DNA from: Ascaris suum
Lineage: Eukaryota > Nematoda > Chromadorea > Rhabditida > Ascarididae
Assembly: GCA_013433145.1 (NCBI GenBank)
Contig: CM024173.1
Coordinates: forward strand, 3,133,101-3,197,100
Direction: 5' to 3'
DNA length: 64,000 bases
Part shown: positions 34,175 to 47,200 of the stretch, piece after piece
Position numbering within the stretch: position 1 is the first letter of the stretch
How the letters are laid out: the number at the start of each line of letters is the position of its first letter
Made by a program: the position numbers and the translations under genes
The notes under the pieces: generated by a model
Database searches by the model: none
Seen by the model: only the letters and a program-made list of their open reading frames with translations
Told to the model about the DNA's origin: nothing

Positions 34175-36729
34175 TTAGGCATTACTTTGTGAGGAAGAAA
34201 TCTCTGATCCTTCTGCTTTTGGCACCATCTTTATCGGGATAGTTCGTGCTCCCGCTTCTTCCTAAAACATTTGCACTTCGAGAATCATAAGAAGAATCAA
34301 AGATGTCAAATAGAAAAAAGAAGTCCGCACTGCGTCCTTGATTTAAGGCCAAAAATAGCCGTTTTCTTGCATCAACTTTCGATTACCTTCTCTTCCACAA
34401 AAACACCCAAATTACCTGCAAACAACCCAAATATTTTACATGCTTGCCACAAAACCATGCGGAAACCGGTTACATCCTAATCAAACGAAGAATCGGATGC
34501 AACAAAAGTGAAACGAACGAAACCTTTGGCTTGGGTGCGACAGCAGTCACAGTGAGCTGTCCATCGGCCGTAAGATTGCTAGTCACCGCCTCTGGAGGCA
34601 CGTTCCGCGGCAATCGGAATTTCCTGATAAATGCCGGTGGTAATCGCGAAATCGACATTGCAAATTAACATTCGATCAACCGAAATAAGTGAAATTTCAA
34701 CCTCTCCCTCAATGCAAGCAGCCGTCTCAAAATCCAGAAAGGAATAACAAAGCCACAGATATGTCGCCTCGATGGCAATTGTTTCTTATGTGCTAACATG
34801 GAACTGCATCTCGTAGTGTATATAAATTTCGTTTGTGGTAACGCAAAATGATGTGAAGTTGATAAATTTCGTGATGCAATGAAAGAAGAATGAAAATATG
34901 TGGAAGACGAATGCTGGAAAATATGCATCGGGAATGACATCAAAACTCATAGAACACAAACAGTGGCGCGTACATTTCAGTGGGAAATGACACAATTTTC
35001 AGACATCGTCGAAAAACTGCATAATGCAACTCATGCAGAAAAAAAAAACGAACACCTAATGAAATTTGCAGTTATTCGTAAGAAGGAAGGGAATATGCGC
35101 AGGATGTGAATTTTGGAAATAATATTTTATTGCTTGCTTCATTAAGAACATTTCGTTGTTTCTTACCTTGTGAAATGCCTCTCAATGAAGCCAAGTTCAT
35201 CCTCTCGTTCCGGATGTTTTGCTTCAACAACGATAAACTGACCAATTACAGCAACCTAAATTAACACCGTTTCGATTTACAATTTACGTAACCGCATAAG
35301 AGTGTATATGACTTGCTCAACAATAAAACCTTTACGCGCACGCATAACTCAGGTGGACAACAAAACGGAACATCAAAATGATTTGGACAATAAGAATAGG
35401 AAATACCTTTTTCGAAGATGCAATTCACAATGATACCAAACAATTCAAAAGAGGATCAAATTCTCGGATTACTCCACAAAAAATTACTCTGCAAAACGCA
35501 AATCTTTTGTTTTATATTCCCACCTTGGAATACTTTTTCAAGACGCATCTACACAATAAACTCTGTGAATGCGAACCACTCAACAATCCGACGCAGTAAC
35601 TGCAACATTTTAACCAAAGAGCGATCACCCGGCAATCTCTTGGCGACATAAACGAACGCACAAGTCTTTGACAATGAAGAAAATCATTTTTTCCGCATTC
35701 CATATTCCCCTCCCTCCCCTATAATAAAATCAAATTTCCCTTGAAGATGAAAACATCTGGCAACTACTTTTATTCCAATGTCTGCCAACTGAAATTTACA
35801 GAACAAACCTTTAGGTCGTCGGGTTTGAACTGTGACACGTCAATAGTTGCGAAAAATGAGTCCTCACTGACTTGCTGCGAAGAGATGCTTCCTCCAGCAG
35901 TCGACCCAAACACTGGTGCACATAACGTTGAAGGCGCCTGTATCTACAACTAATATGATCAACTCCTACATAGCAGCGCTCACCGCAGATGTATCACCTC
36001 TAAATTGGAATATTCAAATAGAAAAATCGATCACTTTTGAGAGTTTCTCTACGAAGAGGCACCAAAATATGAGCGAAACTTTTTTTTTATAAGGACCTCT
36101 AGAATGGCAAGAGATTTAGCTAATAGCCCAACTTGGAATCGCAGAAGTTTGCTTTCGCGAATAAAAGCACCTGAGACCTTCGAATCCCCATTGTGAAATT
36201 ATTATTATTTGACGCTGCTTTTCAAACGCAAACAGTCTTGAAAAGTGCAACGAACGCCTCAATGGACTGCTTCTAAATGATTCACTGCGACGGCATAAAA
36301 CACCAACCTAGATAGCAAACCTCACAACTGTCGCACATTGCCCGCAGGTAAAACGGTCGATAAACTTTTCAGATCACTTAGGCGACGCTAAACATTCCAA
36401 CACATAAAAGCATTCACCATACAAGGTAAACAATACAACCGCAACGGTAGTCATGGTCCTAAGAACAGTCATTGGACTTATGGCACTTAAGAAGGGTGTT
36501 TGGCGTTCGGCTTACGGGAGTTGGTCACATTTAATGCGGCTCAACGACACAATTTTCGCCACCACAATTAAAAGAAGTGCAAAAATAAGAACTGCCAAGA
36601 TACCTGAGCCGCTCCCATTTGTGGCAGACGCATAGGACCACTCATAACGACACGTGGTGACTCCTCGATCACCCTCTTCTCATAAGTGCGGTTATATGAC
36701 GAAGTACGGTTATAAGAAGAAGTCGACAT
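34175..36729 (-). CDS. Small heat-shock protein (HSP20 / alpha-crystallin domain)
   Basis: An ATP-independent holdase chaperone. Exons are 36729-36604, 35937-35809, 35255-35167, 34623-34524 and 34261-34175. All junctions are GT-AG with matching phase, giving 176 residues from the Met at 36729. The N-terminal arm is Ser/Tyr/Arg-rich with a repeated SSYNRT. The alpha-crystallin domain runs from FFATIDVSQFKPDDLK through IVVEAKHPERED and ERHFTRKFRLPRNV to SNLTADGQLTVTA. The C-terminal extension carries the conserved I-x-I anchor in ARTIPIK. Length and exon layout fit the nematode p27/HSP-25 type. The frame is open 5' of this Met through TLGE up to a GTTTGCAG acceptor at 36743, so this exon is either the trans-spliced first exon or is joined to the upstream exon at 40801-40835. 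Confidence 0.93.
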
Positions 36730-36742
36730 CTCTCCTAATGTG

Positions 36743-39700
36743 CTGCAAACATAATGCTTTGTTTCTAGGGGTCTCATGAAAGATAGACAATATTGGCCCA
36801 TACTATTGTTTGGAACAAGACCTATTCAACAGTTTCATACATAAATAAACAATATCAAGGTGACGATAAGTAGATAGCTTCAAGGGCAACCGAAGAATTG
36901 AAATAAGGCCTTAAGCGCCACTTCAGAGTTAATAAAGCAGATCGTTGCTAAATAAAACAACTGCAGACAACAGAGGAAAGAAATTGAGTTCCACTCGGAA
37001 GCAGTCTCAGTCACAAGTTGGCACTAGAAGAAAGCACACCGGCTGAATGAGAGGTGCAAAGAACGGAAGACTGCTTAAAAGCGTGAGTGCGCTAGAGGTT
37101 GTTGATCACCACCAACGCCTCATCTGCCTAATGACATCCACGAATGATTTGAACGAGTGACGAATCATAGATGCGAAGGTGGTGATCTTCGAGATGAAGG
37201 AGCTTCTCAAATTTCATGCCCCTTTAACAAATCCACTGTTTCGAAAGAACTCTGGTATGAAAAAACGGAAGTGGACATTTGCCATTTCAATCGGTTTCCA
37301 GCTGGTTAGCCGTCGAACTGATATACAACACAGCGAAACCGATCTATTAAATATGCCTTAGGATGACACAATCCTCATTCCTCTTCCTCCTTGCGGTCTA
37401 TCAATATTCAACCAGTAAACTTCAAAAATCTTGAGCGTCTTTCATTGAAGTGATGAAACTACTAAAAGGCCTTATTCATGTTTTTAGAAAGCTCAAAACA
37501 GATAACAAAATCGAGAATGAAACATTCAAAATCGATGTTTTTTATCATCTCATTTGCTGAGTACCATAGAGCAATCAATCGGTGATCCTAATCGTAAATC
37601 GAAAGTAGCAGCTGCGGATAATGCGAGAGGAATCTAACTGGTGCTGAATTTATGGGAATCCTGCTTGGCTACACCGCAATTTGCTGAAATATTCTTCTGT
37701 TTATTCGTTTAATGCCATTCCAGCATATAAATCCGACAAGTTGTTCAGTGATCTCTGGCTGAACAATAACAACAGCGTATGTTTTTAACTACGTGGGCGT
37801 ATTTGGTGAACAATTTGCAATGCTGATCAGAAAACCGTCTCCATAAGTGCACTTATAGCACACAAAATTAAAAATTTCATCACTATCTTGATACCATTTC
37901 AACATTTCACCTATTTTAATAGCATAAAACGCACACTTAAAGATATGCAAAAAGGAGAAGAAATGCCACTGAAATAGAGGAGGGCGATATAGGTGGGGCA
38001 TCGAACAACGCGATTCTTCAATTCATTATCCCACGCAGCTAAAATCCGCTTTTTCTGGCAATCGAACAATTCATAACAGCTGCAAGCGCCACTTTGCATT
38101 TGAATCTCTATCAAATGCTCCTCTTTAAGCCGAAATTTCTCACCTCACAGGCAAACAGAAATAGGTTTCAACGGTGTGTAAACTTGAGAAGCTTAAACAA
38201 ACGTCTTGCAGCATTGACGATCATCGTGGGCGGCTTACCAATATAAGATAACCTAGATGAAAGTTCGTACGTGAAGATGTAATGCTTTCTGGCGCAAAAA
38301 ATCTTTCAAAGCAACGCTAAACGTCACTACTAAAGGGCACCATCATCACTGGATCGCTTAACTGAATTTCGATCACTTTTCGAGCTTCGAGCTGAATATA
38401 GAGTACCCACACAGAATGCATTAACCCAAGATTTTACCTTACTTCAGCCAACCTCTATGAAGGTCTCTAATGACGCAGTGCTACACACATTCCGATGCAC
38501 CTCACAGAAAGTCTTTTTAATGAAAATATTTCAGTGGACGCAAAGCTCCGAAACGTCTCAACAGCTACAGATCCCCGCTCAGTGATCTGACCTCATCGTT
38601 CGCAAAAACTGAATAGGTATCTACATCTGATTTCCTCATCTCTAAACAACTGAAATGATACCACGTTTGAATGGAATAAAAAAACATGAAATATAATAAG
38701 AGAACGCCAATACAGACGCATTAGTAAGGAACTGCATGTGAGATTACGGGTATACGCGCCGGTCAGAAGGACATCCGATTACCGCTAATGTTTGCAAGAT
38801 TCAGCGCAAATTACGCAAATTTGTGCACGGAAAATTTCAAACAGATGTGTAGAAAGTACATGCAATAAAGAGGTAGACGATTACTAATAACACTGTATCA
38901 GCATTAATCTCAGCAACGAAAACGAAAGCCACTGTCAGAGCTCCACAACGGTCTTAACACAACCTCAGAGTCCGACAAATGGCTTAATCAAGAGCGAAAG
39001 GTGTGTGAAGGTTAGAGAGAAAGAGAGCTCGAGCTGAGTAAACAAGAGCATGAGGGAAGATACACAGAGCAATGGCACAACAAGAAAAGAGTATGGCAAG
39101 AGACAGGATCTGTCAAGAGAGCAAAGTCCCAGCTGCAGCCTGAGGGTAGTCAGCCAGTGTGGTGTTGCGCTAGCCAGTATGTGAAACTATCCAGTTCCTG
39201 AAAACAACTGCAACAGGTGTAGTGCTCGCACGCATGTGGCTGCCGCTAGCAGGCAATCAGCGAAGCATCGGTTGCCGAGTGCGAATAGAAAGTACTGGAA
39301 GGTTAGCCGATACACACATCCGTCTTGAACAGCACTTTTTTTTGAATGGCTCAGCTTGGGTCGAACACAAAAACTAAACCTTCGTGCCAACCGGAAATTT
39401 TCGATCGCTATGACGCGAACAACAAACACACATTAACATGCATACGTTATTGTGCCTTCTATCATAGCGATATTTACTGCATTACTTACAACATAGCCAT
39501 AGGAGTCATATTTGAGACTCCTACGGCAAAATATGATGCATAAATTTTCGGAGCAAAATCTGACGGTGTAGATGATTAGGTTATAAAAGAAATATTACGA
39601 AGCAGTTTCAACAGTATAGTCTACTGCATTCTGCTAACAAAGATTTACAGTAATAGTCGAGACAACGGTGCATTTCAATGCCGAAATTTCATCTATGAAT

Positions 39701-40800
39701 ATCATTTTATAATTGAATAAATATAATAAAATAAAAAACCGCAATAAAATAACATAGAGAATATAATTACCTTTCACATCAGAAACCACTGCTTAAAGTG
39801 CAATCTTGACTTCAGATGGTGAGTAATGAAAAGTGAAATACCTGGTGGATACAATCAACGCAACGATAACTCCTTTGAACCCCCATTAAAACAATGCAAC
39901 GATAACCTCTTTATAAAAGGGCTCGAATTGTGGTGATCATAAAGCAGCAATGAAAAGAATAACAAACGTTGAAGCTATCGACCCGTAAGAAAATCACAAT
40001 CCTTTGCAACGCTCCGAATAAACGAAAAGCAAACGCCAAAACCAAATGCCCCTCTTTAAATAAAACGTCGATTTATATTTTCCCGGATGCGTTGTGGTCT
40101 GATGATGCGTCGTTGGCATTCAACAAAGATATTAATAGGTATAGAGAAGACTTAATCACCAATGAAAAAAAATCGACTCAAAAGTAATCGAAATGCCACA
40201 ACTATCAATCAAAAATAACAAGCTTAGTCAGTGCAACAAAAAGATCAAAAAGCAAAAAAAAAAAATCAAACTTTGTGTCATATATGTAAATCAACGCATT
40301 CGCTTTATCCATGCATATACTAATTTATGTTTTATTCATTTAAATATTACTGGGAAAATATGTCCTCATTAAAGTAAACTCAATAGGCGATTCATTTCTT
40401 TGGTGCTAAATTAAAAACATTTAGTTCGACCACAAAACAAATATCTTAATCAAGCATCATTCTCCTCATATAGGAAGTCAAAAACGATTTTGAAGGACTG
40501 TACCTTCAATTGCTTACTGTATGAAACCGTAAATATAGTAACAACGAGAAATCTTACTTACTATTAACTGGAAATTTTAAAGACTTCAAACTTTAAAGAA
40601 GTGAGTTGATCTCTTTGAAAAATAATGAAAATGAGACATTTGACTAAATCGCAAATAGCACAAAGCAACAGTCCACATTTATCGCTCCTATTCTCATTAT
40701 CAGCAGCCACAATACGTCAACGAAAGCAAATAGATCAGCAGAAGAGGTGTGAAGAGAATTGCACACATAGCAATAATCCGAATAAGAAGAGCAAACTTAC
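36743..40800. other. No gene recognised; possible 4-kb first intron of the sHSP gene
   Basis: AT-rich and without convincing exons on either strand. If the exon at 40801-40835 belongs to the heat-shock gene, this whole stretch is its first intron and may contain an internal promoter for the shorter form. Confidence 0.4.
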
Positions 40801-40835
40801 GGAGCGGGATCTTGGTATTCATCGTATCCCTCCAT
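40801..40835 (-). CDS. Candidate alternative first exon of the sHSP gene
   Basis: After CTTTCTTCAG and one base, an ATG opens MEGYDEYQDPA and two further bases before a strong GTAAGT donor. The leftover phase is what the open frame at 36742 needs. Joining would read ...DPAPTLGEMSTSSY... and give a 192-residue protein. The acceptor one base before the ATG fits spliced-leader addition. The link across 4 kb rests only on phase and the absence of another partner. It could instead begin another gene. Confidence 0.5.
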
Positions 40836-41214
40836 CCTGAAGAAAGCGACGTTCAAAAAATAAGCTAACACGATTCATCCTCGCATTAAGCCAATATACA
40901 AGCAGCTTAATGATCATGCATCACCATTTCTTTGCTTAGATGTCCGCAAATGAAATGAATGAAGATTTAAAAAAAAAACGTTGATTGCGAAATCGAAATA
41001 AATTCTGGACGAATCTCATTGCGCTCACCAAACACGTGCCAATGTTTTACAGAAGAATAATCGATAGAGGGACAATCAAAAAAAGTTCTAAATAAGTTAA
41101 ATAATAATAATAATTTATAAATCTTTTCAACGTGGTTCATACTAAGGCATTTCTTGAAGCATCATTAAATAAACTGACGAATTGCAACTAAAAGAAAATT
41201 TCCGGGAGAAGAAC

Positions 41215-44200
41215 CTACGCTAAAAATTCCTCCACATCCTCTTCACTATCGATCGACGTCTCATCATATCTGAAAAATGTTCACCATAGCTGTCGTCAAC
41301 TTTGTATTCATGGAAAATTAAATTCTCAAAATAGATTGTAAGTAATAAAAATAATAAGCACAATAATAATAGAAATTTTTCTTCAATTCGCTATTTCCTT
41401 CATCATTTTCGGCATCCTTTTCTTGAACAATGAAATTCTCAATGCAAACACTATAACAACAGACACGTCACTTTTTTTTTCAAGCGCATCCTTCAGCACA
41501 ACCTCAATTCATCGAATTAAAAATAATATCAGAAGAGGTGATACGATACGCATTTCTGCATCCTGACCACCTCACCAACCACCTTCATAACTTATGGACA
41601 AATAATAAAAATAAATTGTCATCCGTATCTTCTACGAAAGAGTCATTTTCCTCGAATTCGATAGCTGCAAAATGGAAAACTGACCGAAGTAAAATAAGCG
41701 CCAATTATGTTTTCCTTATTTAAAGACTTTCAACTCTGTTCAGATCTGATGGATCAACATGGCAAGTAATATATGTATACGATATAATTCATAGCTTTAT
41801 TTTCCTCGTTTGAAACTACCACACAGACAAACAAAAAAAAAAACTCATGCACACGCACAGACACGACGCTACTATAAAGCGCTTTTGAATGGAAATTTGC
41901 AAAAGGATCTCCTAACCTTCGCAGTTATCGGCATCCACGATAATATTTAACACATCATAAATATCTATACGTGATACAACACCAAAAGAGAATGAATAAG
42001 GAAACGAACACTCTACTATCATAAAAATGGCAGATATGTTCAGAATATATGAAATACTCAGTGGCGAAAAATAAAGGAAAAACCAACGGAGAAAGTTGTT
42101 CGTTTGGAGAGGCACGTGCCAACACGCTCAACCTTAGGTATTGACTGCGTACTTTACCCCACGAAGGGAAAGCTGCCGCCACGTCGTCAGTTGGGTGCAA
42201 CATACCTCCAGCCAACGCACGTAATGCCTCCGAATCCCTGATCGCCTTCCATCGACCCTACAATCACATATGACATATTTGATTGCTTCAAGTCTATCAA
42301 AGCATCAATTTCATCCCTATCAATGGCGAACACTGATCCCTGCAGAAGATTTGAATTTACTCGAACGGAAAGATAGAAAGAGAGGATGCTACATGGGCAT
42401 TCGCGGTATGGGGTCATTGATAACAATTGCTTCAGACAGAACAAAATAAAGATTATCATCTCCAGGTGGTTAGGCATTTACCTTCAATGGTCACCTACCC
42501 ATCTATTCAACAAAGACAACAAACTGTAGACCGCAGCCGAGGTCGAACTAGAACAATATATTCGCAATCGGATAAAATGTCGTCTTTATGATATCTTCAC
42601 TACTCTACATTCTTCGTTCGGGAAGTTGAAGAGAAATTATGGCGAATATTTCAACTATGGCTTAGTGAACGAATATTTCAACTCTGAAATTGGAACACAC
42701 CTGGCTAAAAGTATCAAAAATGACAAACAATTTTCCAATATTGAAATATTTCGATGAGGATCAAATAAGACAGTTAATCTTTCGTACCCATACGAAAATT
42801 AGCAAAATCTATTCGATGCAACTGCACGAAGTGTTTTGTTGGTAAATGGAGATGATCATAGGTGATCTTCAAGCAAGTATCGCAGCAATGCGCCGATACA
42901 GTTGACAATAAACAATTTCACGATCACCAAATATGATTATCGCATCTCTAAACTATTTTCTGCAACAATATTCGTTATTTCATTTAGTTTAATACCGCCA
43001 GCATGATTATTATTCCACTTAGTTATATGCAACCTACAAGGCTACTTCACAGAATACAGCAATGTTTCAATGTTCCACTATTTTTTAATACGTCCATCAA
43101 GGCTCTATCTTGTGGCGCCCGAACCTCATTCAGTGAATGCATCGACTGGTCGTTGCCTCTCATTTCCATCAGCTCGGATGTCCAATGCGTTACCGCGACA
43201 TCAATTTTCGAATTCATAATTGAAACGCCGCTCATTTCAACTACACCAACTTTGGGCTAATGGAAGAAACGTCGACGAATGCAAAAAAAAGTCTAATAAA
43301 TCGTCGAATCATGTTTACTGGAGTCAAACAACTGTAGCACCGCTAATATTCGAGCAAATTCGTTTGAAGAAAGAATTATTTGCAGACCAGCATATGCGAG
43401 AAACAAACACTAGTTGTCAATAACAATAAAAAAAATGACAAAGAAGCACTTTTAACTGTTTAAGCCGTGCTCACGGAACGTGAGTGAGCAGGAAGACTAA
43501 TCAATAACCTATTCAAAGCAGATAAGTATCTCTCAATACTGTAACATCTCTACAACTGTGTAAAAAATAGACCAGGCGTTTGTTAAAGCTTAATAATTTC
43601 GCCTAATTCACCCGCCTCGAAATGCCAAACATTAGACTGCCAGCAAACAGGAAGAAAATAACGATAAGCTGTAAGTACCCAATTCCAAGCGTCGCGAGGC
43701 TCTCTTATGCCTAGTCGGATGTCGCGTCGGCAGTTACGATCGATTTCGCGCACATTTGCTTCGGCACGCGTGATCGGCTTGCAGAGTGGGTGATGTGTCG
43801 GAAATCGATTACCCACTATCGTCCCGTCTTTCACCTATAAGTACCCGCTCTCACCATACTATTTTTAATCTCCAATCAGAGCCAATATGCTTTGTATATA
43901 CAGCTGTCATCTCGCACCTCCTTTCCACCCATCCGATCGTTATGCGTCCATTGTCTTCATGTGCAACACGTTTTTCAAAAATTTCTGCGACAGCACTTTA
44001 TGCCATTTCCGTGTTCCCCCAAAGGATAATATTATTGTGCGCTACTTGAGTGTAAAGGTTCATCTGCTTGTACGATTTCAACTCGCATAATGAGAATCGC
44101 AGGGTGATCAGTTCCATATTCACAGTGGATTCGAATCAGAAACCTGATTTTTGCTTCCCCACACTAGCTAGATATGATGTTATGTTTCTTAATATATTTA

Positions 44201-47200
44201 CATAATCATATAAGAAGTCAAAAATACCTTATTACGCATTTTCATTGTTTTCGCGCACCTTAGGAAGCGACAACGTTGATGTAACGGTGTATATCATGTC
44301 AGCTTCTTTGGCTCGCTTTCCTACTCACTCAATCTGACAATCTCTGATCTTTATAATAAGCTCTTGTAAAACTGAACGCTTCAAAAGCGTTCACTCCTCA
44401 ACATTACGGTACAATAATTCACAATCTATGCACCGTCAAGCACCGTGACACTTGAAATACACAGTTAACGAAGAACACACATCAAAATCAAAGTTTGTTA
44501 TAGATCGCAATAAAAAACTATGCAAGAAAGCATAAAAACATAAGATATAAGAGGAAGCTATATGGGAAGGACATCCATATAAACGTTCGTAAACACATGC
44601 GAATACGTACACCATCGGGTCTCAATTTTCCGTTACAGAGCTCACATCGAGAAAGAAAGGTAAAAAACAATACCTTAATCTTGGGAAGGACATTGGTACG
44701 CATTCGTCTATGAATAGTGGCACATCGCGAACAACGAAAATACTGCACACGGCCTTTTTCGTGACCTGTTTTATTCTGCATATACTGCCTCACAAGACCG
44801 TTACCCTCGGGTACTGTAAGTACCGTACTTTGTAAACAGCGCGACATCCCTCCCATCGATGGCTCCTCCGTTATTAGATCACTGAAACACACTGAGTTGC
44901 ATAAATACACTATGTAAGCTCGAGTCATAAGTCCGCTGCTTTCTCATTTCACATCCCTAGACGCAATTAGGCCTATAGCAACGGATGATGGCGACGGCTG
45001 GTCAGTGGTTTGGGTGCTCGCCTTATATTTTAAGTTCCACAAACCGCAGGATTGAAATCATGAAAGAGAAGGTATCATTTTATACTTGAAACTCACTCTG
45101 TAGATAGAGCGACATCTCAAAGAACGGGGCACCTCAAAATTCGCTTCGGCATACCAAATCCTGTATGTCTTTCGTAATGCACCTGATATTATTTCAAAAT
45201 GAAAGTCATCATCATTCTTTAGTATAAGCAATTATCATCGAAGAAGATTACAAATCGTTCTTCTCCTATTTTCATTAGTTTCGTTCTATGAATCTGAGGC
45301 AACGCAGGAAAATAGAAGAGACAAATTGCAGGTAATAAAGTAAGCTGGTTTATAAAAGAATTAACAAATCCAGCCATACTGAATGTAGCTAGAACATTCT
45401 TGGGAAAATCGTTTCCCCATTAGTGACCCCTTTCCAGTCATTCAGAACAAATATCCCAAGAAGGGAGATAAGAAACTGCAAGCACTTACTAAAGCATTCC
45501 TCTAGAAGGACCGGTTCCACTCGACGACTCTCCTCCCGAAGGCGATGCATCTGCCAGATTAGTGGTTAAGCCGCAATTAGTGCCATCGTCGAAATCTTCG
45601 CTTGCCGAACACTCACTATCATCGACCAATTCCAGCTTAGCTGTCTTTCTCGGAAACTGAACAAAAGAAAGTGATAATTCACGAAGCAATAAACAATACT
45701 TGATACAAACGTAAAAAGAATAGAATAAGCTTTTGAAACTAAACAAGACAATCACAGGATCGGCTAATTTTTACGTTACAGTACGGTCTAGATTAGATGG
45801 CACATTGAGCGACACGAAAGGGTCTGTCAAAGATACGGGATGAAGCAAAGGTGCAATCCTGATGCCGACGTCGATTTAAAAGATACGTACCTTTTTGCAG
45901 ACGTCATTAATTACCACATCTAAACCTAGCCCGCATTCGCGCTTAAAAAAGAAATCAGCGAGACAAAAAATTAGACAATATATAAAAAAATCGAATGCAG
46001 TATTGCTCGTTATGTAAAATAAATCAGGCCTGTAGAGTAATGAGCTAAAAATCACTTTAAAGTATAGTTGAAAGTGTTCGTCTATACGGATATCGACAAA
46101 ACTTTCGATAACTTCCAAAAGGTTTAAGAGAAATTTTCGATGGACTGTACTCTCTTCAATGTTCACCTTGCAAAAGAATATTCAACTGATATATTTGTGT
46201 CTTCAATATGTATGGAACTTGCAAAAATGTTTCACAGAAATTTGCAAAAATAGTTCAGATTCCGAGGAAAAAACAATGGCAGTCACCAAGAAGAATGCTC
46301 AACCAAGACCCTGACGCTTGATTTCACTCCGCCCCACTATCCCTCTCTGCCCCGTTTTCATGCAAGCATATAAAAGTCGAACAAATTAAGCTTGAAATAT
46401 AATAAGATAACTTACAAAAAGCTTGAGTTTGGCACGCAGTACCGAAAGGGGCACGATAGCGCCAACTTGGTCTTTTATACTTGCCCTGACTTCATCCAAC
46501 GAATGCACTCTACCATCCACATATAGCTGCAATTCCTTCCGAAGCAACACATCGCTCCACCTATCGCCCACTTCGCTGAGTCTGAAAATGCCTGCTCCTC
46601 CTGAAGAAAAGAAGAAAACAGCGTTACATCTCTTCATATAAAATCAACAATGCTGACCGTTTCTATAGAAATCCCTCGCTGACAAAATCTTTTATAAGCG
46701 ACCTCACTCGGGCAGAGAAATCAGTGCTGTGCTCGATGGTAGAAAGAACGCGTACAACCCATTCAATCGAGAAATCCCTATCACCTCGCTGTTGCATAGA
46801 AATGCCATACGTGCTCTTTCGATTTAATTTTTTTTTTTTCAGCAGCAGCAGCAGCAGCAGCAGCAAACGATGCATCTCTCCTTCCCAAGTGCAGAGCATC
46901 TTATGAGGTGAGCAGCCCTATAGAATTCACATTTTTAACGAAGTTTCCTCGTCCCCGAACATTTCTATGAAAGAATCGGAAAAAGTTCATACCAAATTTC
47001 TAATAGATCACTATCCCACTCAACCGAATTCATTCCCAACTGCACCTCCTTCTAAACCGTAATATTCCACCGGAGGTAGCTACCACATGACTAACAAAGA
47101 GCAGTTGTGCTGAGAATAGATTACTTCACTTTTACTGCTTCACGTGAACAGAAATATCTGTAAGCAGAATACTGATGGTACCATTGGCCAAATAAACAAT

